Positions 37,321 through 47,244 are shown, counted from the first letter of the stretch. The stretch: 64,000 nt of DNA from Mitsuokella multacida DSM 20544 (GCF_000155955.1 NZ_GG697142.2:547325-611324); one strand, 5' to 3'. The notes: generated from the sequence alone by a model not told the origin. Numbers and translations are program-made.

Positions 37321-39276
37321 TCAGATCGAATTGCGACTCTGGCGGAACCGGTACGTCCCGATGCCCCATTCGCGCGGGCTCATCTTCTGCACCTGCTCGA
37401 ACGCCTCATGGTCGAACGCATCTTCCTGCGATTTGCCAGCGGCGAGCGCATCGAGTGCCTCGCGGTAGAGCTTCGTCACGCGGCCCGTGAGCTCCGGCGT
37501 GTAGTCCTGCGCCTCGATGCGGTACGAGGCCAGCCCGTTGAACTTCGCGAGGTAGGGGTAGAGGCAGAGGTCCTTGGCGAAGTAGAGGTGGTTGCGGCCG
37601 TACTGGTCGATGCGGATCGCGTGCTTCTCGCCAGCCGTGTCGAGCAGTGCATAGTGGCGGTCGAGCACCTCCGGATTGTCGAGCTCGTTGAACTCCGGCA
37701 GGCTCATCGCCGGGAAGTCGTGGTCGCAGATCATCGACTCATACGAGCCGTGCACGACCGTCTCGAGCGGCAGCGCCGCGCTCTCCACGATCTCGCGCAG
37801 CTGCTCGAACGACAGCTCGTACGACGTCGTCGCCATCGTAAGGCCGTTCTCCTGCAGAAACTTCGCCGCGAGCTGATTGAAGAGGTTGAACGACACATCT
37901 GCCTGCACCGGCAGGTCCGTGATGCTCTTCGCGAGCTTCAAGGAGCCGAGGTTGCTGACCATCAGGCCATCCGGTTTGATCTCGCGCAGTGCCGTAAAGA
38001 ACTGCTCGAGCTCCCCGCACTCGCGGCGCATCGTCGTGCGCGGCGTATTGACGACGACGTGCGCCTTGCCCTTCGCATAGGCGAGGACTTCCGCATAGTC
38101 GCCGAGCTTCCACGGGCGCAGCGGGCGGAACGCCTCGCCGCCGACATAGATGGTATCCGCACCATTGTCGATGGCCGCCTTGGCCGACGCAATCGTGTTG
38201 CAACGGACGCTGAGCTGACGATGTGCCATATTCTCCTTCTCGATATCGCGCTCCTGGCGCAGTACCTCATCCTGGAAGCCCGCTTCCTTGACCGCATGGC
38301 TGAAGAAGCGAGGCTCGCGCTCGCCCGTGAAGCCGATGTCCTTCTTGCCCGGCTGGCCGAACGCAAACGTCGTCGTGAAGTCGCGCGCGCGGTTGTCGTA
38401 GAGATTCTTCCAGCCCTCTTCGTCCGTCGTGTAGCCGTTCGGGTCCGCGATGTAGGCGTCGATTGCCTTGCGGTACGTCGAGACGATGCGGCGGATGAAG
38501 CCCGCCGGGCGCATGCGTCCTTCAATCTTGAAGGAGAAGACGCCCGCCTGGATGAGCTGCGGGATGGCGCGGTACATGCACATATCCTTGAGCGCGAGTT
38601 TGTAGGCGCCCGGCCCGTCCTCGTCGAGCACTTCGCCCGTCTTCTCGTCGATGAGCTGATAAGCCCAGCGGCACGGCTTGAGGCAGCGGCCGCGGTTGCC
38701 GCTCTGGCCGAACAGTACGCCCGAGTGGATGCACTGGCCCGACTCGCTGATGCACATGTCGCCGTGCATGAAGTACTCGACCTCGATGCCCGTGCGCTCG
38801 CGGAACAGGCTGAGCTCCGACAGCGTCATCTCGCGGCCCACGACGATGCGCGTGATGCCGTACTCCTTGAGCTTCTCGATGGCGTGCTCATTGTGCGTGT
38901 TCATCATGACCGACGTGTGCAGCGGAATCGTGATGCCCATCTCGTGCACGAGCTCGAGCACCGCAAAATCCTGCACGAGCAGCGCGTCCGGGCGGATCTC
39001 ATTGAGGTAGGCGAGGTACTCGCGCAGCGCCGGGATTTCCTCGTTGCTGATGAGGTTGTTGAGCGTCACATAGAGGCGCACCCCGTGCGCGTGTGCGTAG
39101 TCGATCGCCTTCTTGAGCGTGGCATCGTCGAAGTTGAACCCGCCCTCATGCATGCGCATGTTGAAGTGCTTGCCGCCGAGATAGACAGCATCCGCACCCG
39201 ACTCCACGCCCGCCACCAGCGCATCCCATGTGCCAGCCGGAGCCAGGAGTTCTACCGATTTGCGATTGAGTAACAT
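37321..39276 (-). CDS. U32 family protein (RlhA/TrhP-type)
   Basis: 651 residues. The N-terminal U32 domain starts KSVELLAPAGTWDALVAGVESGADAVY (in pieces). It carries the family cysteines around residues 180-210 (MCISESGQC, GRCLKPC), which in studied members hold an Fe-S cluster. A second half with further repeats (ADTIYVGGEAFRPLR) makes it close in length to E. coli RlhA (653), which hydroxylates 23S rRNA; TrhP proteins hydroxylate tRNA wobble uridine. Which RNA is modified here is not certain. Confidence 0.85.
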   Translation of the reverse strand: MLLNRKSVELLAPAGTWDALVAGVESGADAVYLGGKHFNMRMHEGGFNFDDATLKKAIDYAHAHGVRLYVTLNNLISNEEIPALREYLAYLNEIRPDALLVQDFAVLELVHEMGITIPLHTSVMMNTHNEHAIEKLKEYGITRIVVGREMTLSELSLFRERTGIEVEYFMHGDMCISESGQCIHSGVLFGQSGNRGRCLKPCRWAYQLIDEKTGEVLDEDGPGAYKLALKDMCMYRAIPQLIQAGVFSFKIEGRMRPAGFIRRIVSTYRKAIDAYIADPNGYTTDEEGWKNLYDNRARDFTTTFAFGQPGKKDIGFTGEREPRFFSHAVKEAGFQDEVLRQERDIEKENMAHRQLSVRCNTIASAKAAIDNGADTIYVGGEAFRPLRPWKLGDYAEVLAYAKGKAHVVVNTPRTTMRRECGELEQFFTALREIKPDGLMVSNLGSLKLAKSITDLPVQADVSFNLFNQLAAKFLQENGLTMATTSYELSFEQLREIVESAALPLETVVHGSYESMICDHDFPAMSLPEFNELDNPEVLDRHYALLDTAGEKHAIRIDQYGRNHLYFAKDLCLYPYLAKFNGLASYRIEAQDYTPELTGRVTKLYREALDALAAGKSQEDAFDHEAFEQVQKMSPREWGIGTYRFRQSRNSI

Positions 39277-39426
39277 AAGTGAAAATCTCCCTTTTCAAAA
39301 AGAATGTGAAAATAAAATCAAGAATAACAACAGCATAGCAAACAATGACTTCCATAATTATATCAGGTATTTATCATTCTATCAAATCATACCGCACGCC
39401 GCAGCCCGCTAATCCGCCTCTAAACC

Positions 39427-39455
39427 TTGTCTTTTCCTAGAAAAGGTGGTATCCT
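39427..39455 (+). promoter_or_regulatory. possible promoter of the exopolysaccharide locus
   Basis: TTGTCT and TATCCT, 17 bases apart, within the 236-base divergent gap between the U32 gene and the export gene. No operator-like palindrome seen. Confidence 0.4.
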
Positions 39456-39512
39456 AATAGCGTATATTCGACCATTCCATACGCAAATACAGAAAACGAG
39501 GGGTTTTATCTT

Positions 39513-40373
39513 ATGAAGTACAGCCTTCCGGCTCTCACCATCACGGCCTTCCTACTCTCAGGCAGCGCCGTTTTTGCCGCGCCTACGGCCACCGACATCG
39601 CGGCCCAGACTGCCACGGGCACGCTCGCCGCACCGACCGCTTCCGTCTCCCGCACGCAAGCGGCAGTCGGCTCCGCCACGCATACCGACACCGTAGCGGC
39701 GCTCAGCACCCCGTCCGCCGCGGATGACGATGACACCGCAGCCCGCTACGTCGAGTCCAAGGAGATGTTCAAGACCGCCTCCCTGCGCCACACGACCGTC
39801 TCGCCGAGCTACCGCCTGTTCCGCGGTGACACGCTGAGCATCCTCGCCGTCGGCTTCCCCGATGGCATCGGCATCGACAAGATCACCGTCGGCCTCGACG
39901 GCTACGTTCAGCTGCCGTACGTCGGCAGCGTCAAGATGGAGGGCCTGACGCTCGACGAGGCCAAGGCTGTCCTCATGGACTCCCTGACCCAGTACCTGCG
40001 CATCCCGGACCTCTCGCTCGTCATCACGAGCTACGGCCCGCGCAAAGTCTACGTCATGGGCGAGGTCAACAAGCCCGGCGTCCAGGACATGGCCATCGAC
40101 AACATGAACGCCTACGCCGCACTCGCCACCGCGGGCGGCTGGGCGCGCAAAGGCCGCAGCACCCGCATCCAGATCATGCGCGTCGTCGACGGCACCATGT
40201 ACTACCGCACCCTCAACATGAAAGCCTACACCGTCAAGCACGACCTCACGCAGAACGTCGAGATCGAAGACGGCGACATCCTCTACGTCCCACGCTCCAA
40301 CGGCATCAAGTTCGACACCGACGTCCTGCCATACGTCAACGCTTGGGCGCTCTACAAGAACCTGACCGACTGA
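39513..40373 (+). CDS. polysaccharide export protein (Wza-like, SLBB)
   Basis: 286 residues. Signal peptide MKYSLPALTITAFLLSGSAVFA, then an Ala/Thr-rich stretch of low complexity to about residue 80. A Poly_export domain (YRLFRGDTLSILAVGFPD; PYVGSVKMEGLTLDEAK) and an SLBB-like part (VYVMGEVNKPGVQDM) follow. No lipobox Cys, unlike classic Wza. It should form or open the outer-membrane exit for the polymer. First gene of the locus. Confidence 0.88.
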   Translation: MKYSLPALTITAFLLSGSAVFAAPTATDIAAQTATGTLAAPTASVSRTQAAVGSATHTDTVAALSTPSAADDDDTAARYVESKEMFKTASLRHTTVSPSYRLFRGDTLSILAVGFPDGIGIDKITVGLDGYVQLPYVGSVKMEGLTLDEAKAVLMDSLTQYLRIPDLSLVITSYGPRKVYVMGEVNKPGVQDMAIDNMNAYAALATAGGWARKGRSTRIQIMRVVDGTMYYRTLNMKAYTVKHDLTQNVEIEDGDILYVPRSNGIKFDTDVLPYVNAWALYKNLTD

Positions 40374-40420
40374 TGGTTGGGAAATGACCTTATGATTATG
40401 ATATTGGGGGAATATCACAA

Positions 40421-41875
40421 TTGGAAAAAATGATTCGCCTGGCCAACAGGACGAGGGTACGCAGCGCGCGCTACGCCCGCTATCTCTACCCAATCCTGTT
40501 CATCCTGCTCGACTACGTCGCCATCCTGTTGGCCGAGCAGGAGGCCCTTGGTCTCCATCACCTGATCGACCGGCACACCGCGCCCTATGCCATCGCGCCA
40601 CAGTACATCTACCTCTGGATCCCGCTGATCTTCATCCTGTTCCTCGGACAGGCCCATGCCTACCGGCAGATGCACTCCATCCTCGACTCGTCGCGCGACG
40701 TCTTCTTCGCCGTGCTCTACGGCTTTATGGCCTGTCTCATTGTCATTTATTTCTCCGCCTCGAGCCTGCTGACCTCGCGCCTCTTCGTCGGACTCTTCAT
40801 CGTCCTCTTGGTGCCGAATCTCTACCTGATCCGCTACCTCGCCAAGACGTTCATCAAGAAGTGCCATCTGTTCTACGAGCCTGTCATCCTCGTCGGCGCG
40901 GGCAAGACGGCCGAGCGCGTCCTGCGCTATTACCGGAATGACCTCGGCTACCGCTACGACATCGTCGGCCTCATCGACGATAACCCGCTTTCCGAGAAAG
41001 TCGCCTCGCGCTTCCTGCTCTACGGCAAGGTCGCCGATGCCGAGTCCATCATCCGCGACTCCGGCGTCCAGACCGTCATCATCACCGCGCCAGGCATGCA
41101 CCGCGACCAGCTCCAGGAGCTCATCTCCAAGATACAGCCCTACGTGCGCGACATCTCCTTTGCGCCCGACCTCATCGGCACCCCGATGATCGGCGCTGAG
41201 GCAGAAGTGCTCTTCAGCGAAGAAGTCCTCATGCTCCACATGCGGAACAATCTTGCGCGCCGTCGCAACCGCATCATCAAGCGCGTCTTCGACCTCATCT
41301 GCACGACCATCGGCAGCATCCTCATTTCGCCGATACTCATCGTGCTGACCATCATGGTCGCCATCAGCAACAAGGGCCATATCATCTTCGCGCATCAGCG
41401 CGTCGGCAGGAATGGCGTGCTCTTCCCGTGCTACAAGTTCCAGACCATGATCCCGAACGCACAGGAAGCCCTCGAGAAATACCTCAAGGAGAACCCCGAG
41501 GCCCGCAAAGAGTGGGAGGAGAACTTCAAGCTCGAGCACGACCCGCGCGTCACCAAGCTCGGCGCCTTCCTCAGGAAGACCAGCCTCGACGAGCTGCCGC
41601 AGCTCTGGAACGTCATCCGCGGCGACATGAGCCTCGTCGGCCCGCGCCCGATTGTCACCAAAGAAATCAAGCGCTACGGCGACTACTTCCGCGAGTACAG
41701 CATGGTCCTGCCCGGCATCACCGGCATGTGGCAGGCCAGCGGCCGCAGCGACACCACCTACGAAGAGCGCGTCGCCATGGACACCTGGTACGTCCGCAAC
41801 TGGTCCGTCTGGATCGACCTCATGTACCTGTTCAAGACCGTCAAAGCCGTCGCCTTCGGCAAAGGCGCTTATTAA
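40421..41875 (+). CDS. wbaP: undecaprenyl-phosphate sugar-1-phosphate transferase (WbaP-type)
   Basis: 484 residues from a TTG after GGGGGAAT; an ATG three codons on is possible. Starts repeat-unit assembly by putting a hexose-1-phosphate, probably galactose, onto undecaprenyl phosphate. Four N-terminal membrane helices, a CoA-binding-like middle (VILVGAGKTAERVLRYY) and the C-terminal catalytic domain (KRVFDLICTT; FQTMIPNA; RKTSLDELPQLWNV; LVGPRPIV) are in the usual order. The Septu-like ATPase gene starts 24 bases later. Confidence 0.92.
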   Translation: MEKMIRLANRTRVRSARYARYLYPILFILLDYVAILLAEQEALGLHHLIDRHTAPYAIAPQYIYLWIPLIFILFLGQAHAYRQMHSILDSSRDVFFAVLYGFMACLIVIYFSASSLLTSRLFVGLFIVLLVPNLYLIRYLAKTFIKKCHLFYEPVILVGAGKTAERVLRYYRNDLGYRYDIVGLIDDNPLSEKVASRFLLYGKVADAESIIRDSGVQTVIITAPGMHRDQLQELISKIQPYVRDISFAPDLIGTPMIGAEAEVLFSEEVLMLHMRNNLARRRNRIIKRVFDLICTTIGSILISPILIVLTIMVAISNKGHIIFAHQRVGRNGVLFPCYKFQTMIPNAQEALEKYLKENPEARKEWEENFKLEHDPRVTKLGAFLRKTSLDELPQLWNVIRGDMSLVGPRPIVTKEIKRYGDYFREYSMVLPGITGMWQASGRSDTTYEERVAMDTWYVRNWSVWIDLMYLFKTVKAVAFGKGAY

Positions 41876-41899
41876 ATCGATCCGAAAGGGGGGATACCC

Positions 41900-43168
41900 A
41901 TGCACGTCAAGACCATCGCCATTCACGACTTCAAGGGAATTGAACACTGCCAGCTCACATTCAAGCCGGGCTTCAACCTGATCATCGGTGAAAATGGCAA
42001 GGGAAAGACCTCCCTGCTAGAGGCCCTGGCCATCGGCATCAGCGGTTTCCTCTCAGGCGTCCATGGGGGAGGCATCCACCCGCGCAACATTCAGTCGGAA
42101 GAAGCTCGGACCAGCTATGTCCTGCAGGGAGATGGCGCATATGAGCCACAGTATTCCTGGCCCCACATCGATATGAATGCAGAGGTGGCGGGGAGCCCGT
42201 ACGAGTGGGAGCGGGCGAAAGACAGCTACGGCGCGCAGACCAAGACGATGCCGCGCGATATCTGCCATCTGGCCGAACAGATGGTGGCCGACACGAGTGC
42301 TGTCCTGCCCGTCATCTGCTATCAGAGCGCAGGCCGCGTCTGGTCGCAGAAGCGCAAGAAACAGACGAGTACCTTCGCACGTAAGAAGAGCAGCCGCATC
42401 GCGGGTTACATCGACTGCGTGACCGATGAATCCAGCATGAAGCTGATGCTCGAGTGGTGCTCGCGCATGGAGCAGATCGCCTGGCAGACCGACAAGCCTG
42501 TTCGCGAGTATGAAGCCGTCAAGCAGGCCGTCGCCACAGCGATGACCAAGCTTGAAGGCGCATCTGTCGCTATCTTCTACGACAAGCGCTCCGAAGAGCT
42601 GCTTTACCAGAAAGGCAGTGCCGTCATGCCCATCTCAGCACTGAGTGCAGGCTACCAGTCCCTCATCTGGATGGTCTTCGACATCGCCTACCGCATGGCC
42701 GTCCTCAATCCGTTCCTGACCGAGCGCATCACCGAGACACCCGGCCTCATCCTGATCGACGAGCTGGACGTTCACCTGCATCCGCGCTGGCAATGGCACG
42801 TCATCGACGTCCTGCGCCACGTCTTCCCAAACGTCCAGTTCATCGCCACCACCCATTCACCCATCATCATCGCCTCCGCCAAAGACGTCTGGTGCATCGA
42901 TATCGAAAACCTCGCCTCGCCCAAAGCCGCCATGAGCGGCTACGGCCTCGAGGTTGACTACATCCTGCGGCGTATCCAGAATTCTGCCGACCTGCCAGCA
43001 TCTGTGGCAGCGCAGTTGGAGGCGTTCTACGGTGCTATCGACCGTGAAGATTTTACCACGGCGAAAGAAGCCTTGACGAAGCTCGAGCACGATATCGGGC
43101 CTGACAGCCCGCTGGCCGTCAAAGCCAGAGAGCGGCTGGAGCTAGAGCTGGCACTGTCGGAGGGATGA
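41900..43168 (+). CDS. AAA ATPase, Septu PtuA-like
   Basis: 422 residues. RecF/SMC-type AAA: Walker A GENGKGKTS near residue 30, signature-like ISALSAGYQSLIW, Walker B LILIDELDVHLHP, and the ATTHSP switch. The next gene, one base on, encodes a TIGR02646-type HNH protein. An OLD-like ATPase paired with such an HNH protein is the make-up of the Septu anti-phage system (PtuA/PtuB) and of some retron effectors. No reverse transcriptase is near. It lies in the exopolysaccharide operon; the ribosome-binding site AAAGGGGGG lies directly after wbaP. Base composition matches its neighbours. Confidence 0.72.
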   Translation: MHVKTIAIHDFKGIEHCQLTFKPGFNLIIGENGKGKTSLLEALAIGISGFLSGVHGGGIHPRNIQSEEARTSYVLQGDGAYEPQYSWPHIDMNAEVAGSPYEWERAKDSYGAQTKTMPRDICHLAEQMVADTSAVLPVICYQSAGRVWSQKRKKQTSTFARKKSSRIAGYIDCVTDESSMKLMLEWCSRMEQIAWQTDKPVREYEAVKQAVATAMTKLEGASVAIFYDKRSEELLYQKGSAVMPISALSAGYQSLIWMVFDIAYRMAVLNPFLTERITETPGLILIDELDVHLHPRWQWHVIDVLRHVFPNVQFIATTHSPIIIASAKDVWCIDIENLASPKAAMSGYGLEVDYILRRIQNSADLPASVAAQLEAFYGAIDREDFTTAKEALTKLEHDIGPDSPLAVKARERLELELALSEG

Positions 43169-43169
43169 T

Positions 43170-43874
43170 ATGCGTTACATTGAAAAACATGCAGAGCCAA
43201 GATCCCTGACTGCCTACAAGCAGCAGCCCCATGCCTATTACGATGGCTGCAACAAGGAAGATATCCGCAAGCGTCTGTTAGAAGACCAAGGGTATCTCTG
43301 TGCCTATTGCATGCGGCGCATTCCCGAGGAAATCACTGTTGAAGACGACATGAAAGCCGAAGATGGTATCGTCAAGAAGGCCCAGAAAATGAAGATAGAG
43401 CATTGGCTCCCCGAGAGTCAGTGTACCGAACAGCAGAAGCTGGACTTCCACAACATGCTCGGCGTCTGCATGGGCAATGCCGGCCATCCCTATAGAGAGA
43501 CGACCTGCGACGCGCATCGCAAGGATAAGATCCTGACTATCAATCCCTTGGATAGAGACATGGTCAAGAAAATCCGGTATAATACACATACAGGCGAAAT
43601 CCTCTCAGACGATACTCAGATCAACGATGACCTCAACAACACCTTGAACCTCAACTACGAAGGCAGCGACTTCAGCCTCCCGCTGAACCGCCGCAATGCG
43701 TTGGCTGTCTGCCTGACCAAAATACAGGTCCAGTCGCGGAATAAGCCAGGCAACTGGCGCAGGTCTTTATTGCAGAAGATGCTCAAAGCCTATGAGAATA
43801 AAGATACAAACGGGAAGTACATAGAGTACTCAGGCATCGTGATCTGGTACTTGAGAAAGAAACTTGGATCTTGA
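43170..43874 (+). CDS. HNH endonuclease, Septu PtuB-like (TIGR02646 type)
   Basis: 234 residues. The HNH site is visible: a CAYC pair near residue 44, KIEHW near residue 75, Asn in FHNML, then a CxxH (CDAHRKDK) that completes the zinc-ribbon beta-beta-alpha fold. In Septu the ATPase controls this nuclease, which is thought to cut nucleic acid upon phage infection. Start one base after the ATPase stop, with GGAGGGATG as its site. Confidence 0.72.
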   Translation: MRYIEKHAEPRSLTAYKQQPHAYYDGCNKEDIRKRLLEDQGYLCAYCMRRIPEEITVEDDMKAEDGIVKKAQKMKIEHWLPESQCTEQQKLDFHNMLGVCMGNAGHPYRETTCDAHRKDKILTINPLDRDMVKKIRYNTHTGEILSDDTQINDDLNNTLNLNYEGSDFSLPLNRRNALAVCLTKIQVQSRNKPGNWRRSLLQKMLKAYENKDTNGKYIEYSGIVIWYLRKKLGS

Positions 43875-43920
43875 ATTGCTTAGGATACATATGATAAATA
43901 ATTTTTGGGGGAGAGATTTT

Positions 43921-44691
43921 GTGGATATAAAGATCATGGTCGCGGCGCATAAACCGTATTGGATGCCGCAGGATGATGTCTACATGCCGATTCATGTCGG
44001 CTGTGAGGGCAAGGAGAGCATTGGCTTCACAGGTGACAATACCGGCGACAACATCAGTGCCAAGAATCCGCATTACTGCGAATTGACGGCCCTGTACTGG
44101 GCGTGGAAGAACTTGTCGGCGGATTGCGTCGGCCTTGTCCATTATCGCCGCTACTTCACCAATAAAGAAGCGCGCTCGATAGAGGGCAAGCGGGCGGCAA
44201 TCCTGTCCAAGGCAGACTGGGAGAATCTGCTGGCCGATACGCCGGTCGTCGTAGCCGATAAGCGCCGCTATTATATCGAATCGAACAAATCCCATTATCT
44301 GCACGCGCATCATGCAGAAGGCCTGCAGGCCCTTGACGAAATCATTCGGGCGGATTATCCTGAATATGTTGAGGCACATGGTACGGTCATGAAGCGCACC
44401 TGGGCGCATATGTTCAACATGTTCGTCATGCGCAAGGACCTCTATGACGACTATTGCCAGTGGATGTTCGACATCCTGTTCAAGATCGAAGATAGAGTGG
44501 ATATCAGCGCATATTCTGCCTACGAAGCACGCATCTTTGGCTTCGTCAGCGAGCTGATGCTCGACATCTGGCTCGAGAAGAATCAGATTCCGTATCATGA
44601 GCAGAATGTGTCCTTCCTCGAAAAGCAGAACTGGGTGCGTAAAGGCGGCCTTTTCGTCGCACGCAAACTCGGGTTGACAACCTCGCATTAA
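43921..44691 (+). CDS. DUF4422 family glycosyltransferase
   Basis: 256 residues from a GTG after GGGGGAGAG; a longer reading frame upstream overlaps the HNH gene without support. DUF4422 proteins of capsule loci are glycosyltransferases. KIMVAAHKPYWMP, GDNTGDNISAKNPHYCELTALYWAWKN (in pieces) and VGLVHYRRYF are the family hallmarks. The sugar transferred is unknown. Confidence 0.85.
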   Translation: MDIKIMVAAHKPYWMPQDDVYMPIHVGCEGKESIGFTGDNTGDNISAKNPHYCELTALYWAWKNLSADCVGLVHYRRYFTNKEARSIEGKRAAILSKADWENLLADTPVVVADKRRYYIESNKSHYLHAHHAEGLQALDEIIRADYPEYVEAHGTVMKRTWAHMFNMFVMRKDLYDDYCQWMFDILFKIEDRVDISAYSAYEARIFGFVSELMLDIWLEKNQIPYHEQNVSFLEKQNWVRKGGLFVARKLGLTTSH

Positions 44692-44740
44692 TCTCGCATC
44701 ATATCAGGAATCATTATAGGCATAGATAGGAGAGAATACC

Positions 44741-46087
44741 TTGGAAAAAGAAGAATCCATCGATTTTGGCCGCCTCAAAGACATCATGATACAGCGCAAA
44801 AAAGTCGTCGGTGGTATCGTTGTAGGCTGCACTGCCGTCGCCCTCGTAGCCGGTCTCGTCTGGCCGAAGACCTATGAATCCACCACCACCGTCCAGACTC
44901 GCATGACCGGCTCACAGCTTGCCAGCGGTGGAGCTGCCGCTGCAGCCGCGGCCTTAGGTATTGGCAATGCAAGCTCGCCAACGCTTACCTATGTAGAGTT
45001 GATGAAGAGTAATACTGTCTTGCAGCCAATCATTGATGATTTGAATTGGCCAGAAGAGGATAAAAAGTTCTTGACACCAGAGAAGTTCGCCAAGTCAAAT
45101 CTCAAGATAGAAAATACAAAGCAGACGAACCTTATCAAGGTGACGGCTAAAGGTAAGACGCCAGAAGAAGCGCAGGAAATCTCGCAAAAAGTTGTAGATA
45201 ACTTCCTCGATATGATGACGGGCATGAACAAAGAAACGCAGAGCTTGCTTGTCCAGTTTCTGAATGAGCGTATCGACCAGGCAAAACAGGAGTCAGATGA
45301 AGCAGCTAAGAAGTTTGCTGAGTATCAGAAAGAGCATAAGATCTATGACCCGGATACCCAGGCAAAGGCCCTGATTGCTCGCCTTGATGCCTATGACGAT
45401 GCCATCAGCAAGATGGAAGTCCAGGCGCAGTCTGGGCAGGCGCAGTTGGATACGGCCAATGCAAAGCTAAACGAAATGAAAGCGGGCAGCCAGAGCTACA
45501 ACATCAACGACAATGCAACAGTGCAGGGCATCCGCAATCAGATTGTCGCCAAGCAGGTCGAACTCGTCGGCCTCAGACAGCGTTATACCGAGAATAATCC
45601 GCAGGTCATCGCTGCTCGCGAACAGCTCGGCAAATTGCAGAGTAGCCTGACGAATGAAGTCAATGCCGTCGTATCCTCGAATGCAACGACACTCAATCCA
45701 GCTCAGGCAGAACTCCTGAAGACACAGGCCCAGGCTCAGGCAACCGTTGCGACAGCTCAGGCCAGTGAAGCTGCCATCAAGGAAAAGCGCGATAGTAAGC
45801 AGCAGGAACTCGGCGATCTGCCAGAAGGCGTCGTAGATTACCTCGAGTACAAACGCGATGCAGAGATTAAGAACCAAGTCTACATCAATCTCGTTCAGCA
45901 GTGCGAGAAGAGCCGTGTCCAGCAGGCCATGGATTCTATGGACGTTCAGGTTGTAGATCCCGCGACATTGCCATTTGAAGAGAAACCAGTATGGCCAAGA
46001 CCGAAGCTTATGACGGCTGTAGGGTTTGTGTTAGGCTGGCTGATATCGTTCGCGTATGGATTGTTGGTCTATAAAAAAACAATGTAA
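44741..46087 (+). CDS. Wzz/GumC-like polysaccharide chain-length protein
   Basis: 448 residues, TTG start after AGGAGAG. An N-terminal membrane helix (about residues 23-42), an Ala/Gly-rich stretch (GGAAAAAAALGIG), a Wzz domain, a long coiled coil (about residues 170-350, Gln/Ala rich) and a C-terminal helix after the Pro-rich PVWPRPK motif are seen. It has no fused tyrosine kinase. It spans the periplasm and should set polymer length together with the export protein. Confidence 0.88.
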   Translation: MEKEESIDFGRLKDIMIQRKKVVGGIVVGCTAVALVAGLVWPKTYESTTTVQTRMTGSQLASGGAAAAAAALGIGNASSPTLTYVELMKSNTVLQPIIDDLNWPEEDKKFLTPEKFAKSNLKIENTKQTNLIKVTAKGKTPEEAQEISQKVVDNFLDMMTGMNKETQSLLVQFLNERIDQAKQESDEAAKKFAEYQKEHKIYDPDTQAKALIARLDAYDDAISKMEVQAQSGQAQLDTANAKLNEMKAGSQSYNINDNATVQGIRNQIVAKQVELVGLRQRYTENNPQVIAAREQLGKLQSSLTNEVNAVVSSNATTLNPAQAELLKTQAQAQATVATAQASEAAIKEKRDSKQQELGDLPEGVVDYLEYKRDAEIKNQVYINLVQQCEKSRVQQAMDSMDVQVVDPATLPFEEKPVWPRPKLMTAVGFVLGWLISFAYGLLVYKKTM

Positions 46088-46100
46088 ACTAGGGAGATTG

Positions 46101-47228
46101 ATGAGTATGGTGGATATAAAAAAGCCCATTCGTATTTTACATGTTCTTCCTGGATTGACATATTGTGGCGGCATAGAGGCCTATTTATTGAATTATTATC
46201 GTCATATAGATCGGTCTAAAATACAATTCGATTTTATCACGCATAGTCGTGTAGAGCATGAGATAAAGAGTGAGATTGAATCACTTGGTGGACGTGTTTT
46301 TGATTGGGAAACATTTCGTATAAGTCGATTTTTTGCTATAAAAAAACAGATTTCAACGTTTTTTGAAGAACACAAAAACGAATATAGCATATTACATTGC
46401 CATATGGCAAATGCAGCATTTTTATATTTCCCATTGGCTAAAAAAGCTGGGATAAAGCATCGTATTCTTCACAGTCATAATAATCGTGCCGCTGCGACTT
46501 TCTCACATGCCATACGAAATTATCCGTTACTTTACATTGGTAATCGCGAAGCGACTGAGCGCATTGCTTGTACAGAAGATGCAGGAAAATTTCTTTTTGG
46601 CCGATATCCATTTACCGTTATAAAAAATTCGATAGATGTGAATAAATTTATTTATTCGCTATCTATGCGCACATCTATGAGAGAACAGCTTCATCTTGAA
46701 AAAAACTTTATTATCGGTCATGTAGGGAGATTGGACCCCCAAAAAAACCAATCTTTTCTAATAAAAATCTTCAATGCGTTCTATCAAAAACATCCTGAGG
46801 CACGTTTACTGATGATTGGCGAAGGAAAAGATGAAACTGCTTTAAAACAGCTCGTTCAGGATTTGCAATTGCAGCATGTTGTTAAATTTTTAGGTGCAAA
46901 AAAAAATATAGAAGATTATTATCAAGCCTTTGATGCATTTGTATTTCCCTCTTTTTATGAAGGATTAGGAATAGTTTTAGTGGAAGCACAATGCAGCGGA
47001 TTACCTGTTTTTGCTAGCGCTGATGTTATTCCTAGTGATGCGAGGGTGAGTAATCTATTGACATTCATTCCATTGAACAATAATGAAGATTGTTGGGAAG
47101 CTGCTATTGAAGAATGTGTGGAAAATAGATGTGTACGAAAAAGTCCTGTAGAAGAGATTCGTAAAGCGGGATATGATATTCGACAAGAAGCGAAAGTATT
47201 AGAACACTATTACCTATCATTAAGGTAA
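46101..47228 (+). CDS. glycosyltransferase family 4 (1)
   Basis: 375 residues from ATG after AGGGAG. GT-B fold: the N-terminal RILHVLPGLTYCGGIEAYLLNYY, HSHNNRA, then VGRLDPQKNQ and PSFYEGLGIVLVEAQCSGLP with the Glu-x7-Glu nucleotide-sugar site. Sequence is clearly AT-rich compared with the genes before it, marking the start of an imported block. Donor and acceptor unknown. Confidence 0.88.
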   Translation: MSMVDIKKPIRILHVLPGLTYCGGIEAYLLNYYRHIDRSKIQFDFITHSRVEHEIKSEIESLGGRVFDWETFRISRFFAIKKQISTFFEEHKNEYSILHCHMANAAFLYFPLAKKAGIKHRILHSHNNRAAATFSHAIRNYPLLYIGNREATERIACTEDAGKFLFGRYPFTVIKNSIDVNKFIYSLSMRTSMREQLHLEKNFIIGHVGRLDPQKNQSFLIKIFNAFYQKHPEARLLMIGEGKDETALKQLVQDLQLQHVVKFLGAKKNIEDYYQAFDAFVFPSFYEGLGIVLVEAQCSGLPVFASADVIPSDARVSNLLTFIPLNNNEDCWEAAIEECVENRCVRKSPVEEIRKAGYDIRQEAKVLEHYYLSLR

Positions 47229-47244
47229 ATTAGAGGAGAATATC

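Noticed and set aside
37282-39273. 663-residue open frame on the plus strand opposite the U32 gene
   Set aside because: It mirrors the U32 gene codon for codon, is rich in Arg/Ala/Leu/Asp without domains, and is a by-product of GC-rich third positions. The minus strand encodes a clear U32 protein.
41900-43874. Retron-type system using the same ATPase and HNH pair
   Set aside because: No reverse transcriptase frame or msr/msd-like RNA is found within several kilobases on either side.
43864-43920. Longer start for the DUF4422 gene
   Set aside because: It would overlap the HNH gene and has no ribosome-binding site; GGGGGAGAG before the GTG at 43921 fits better.
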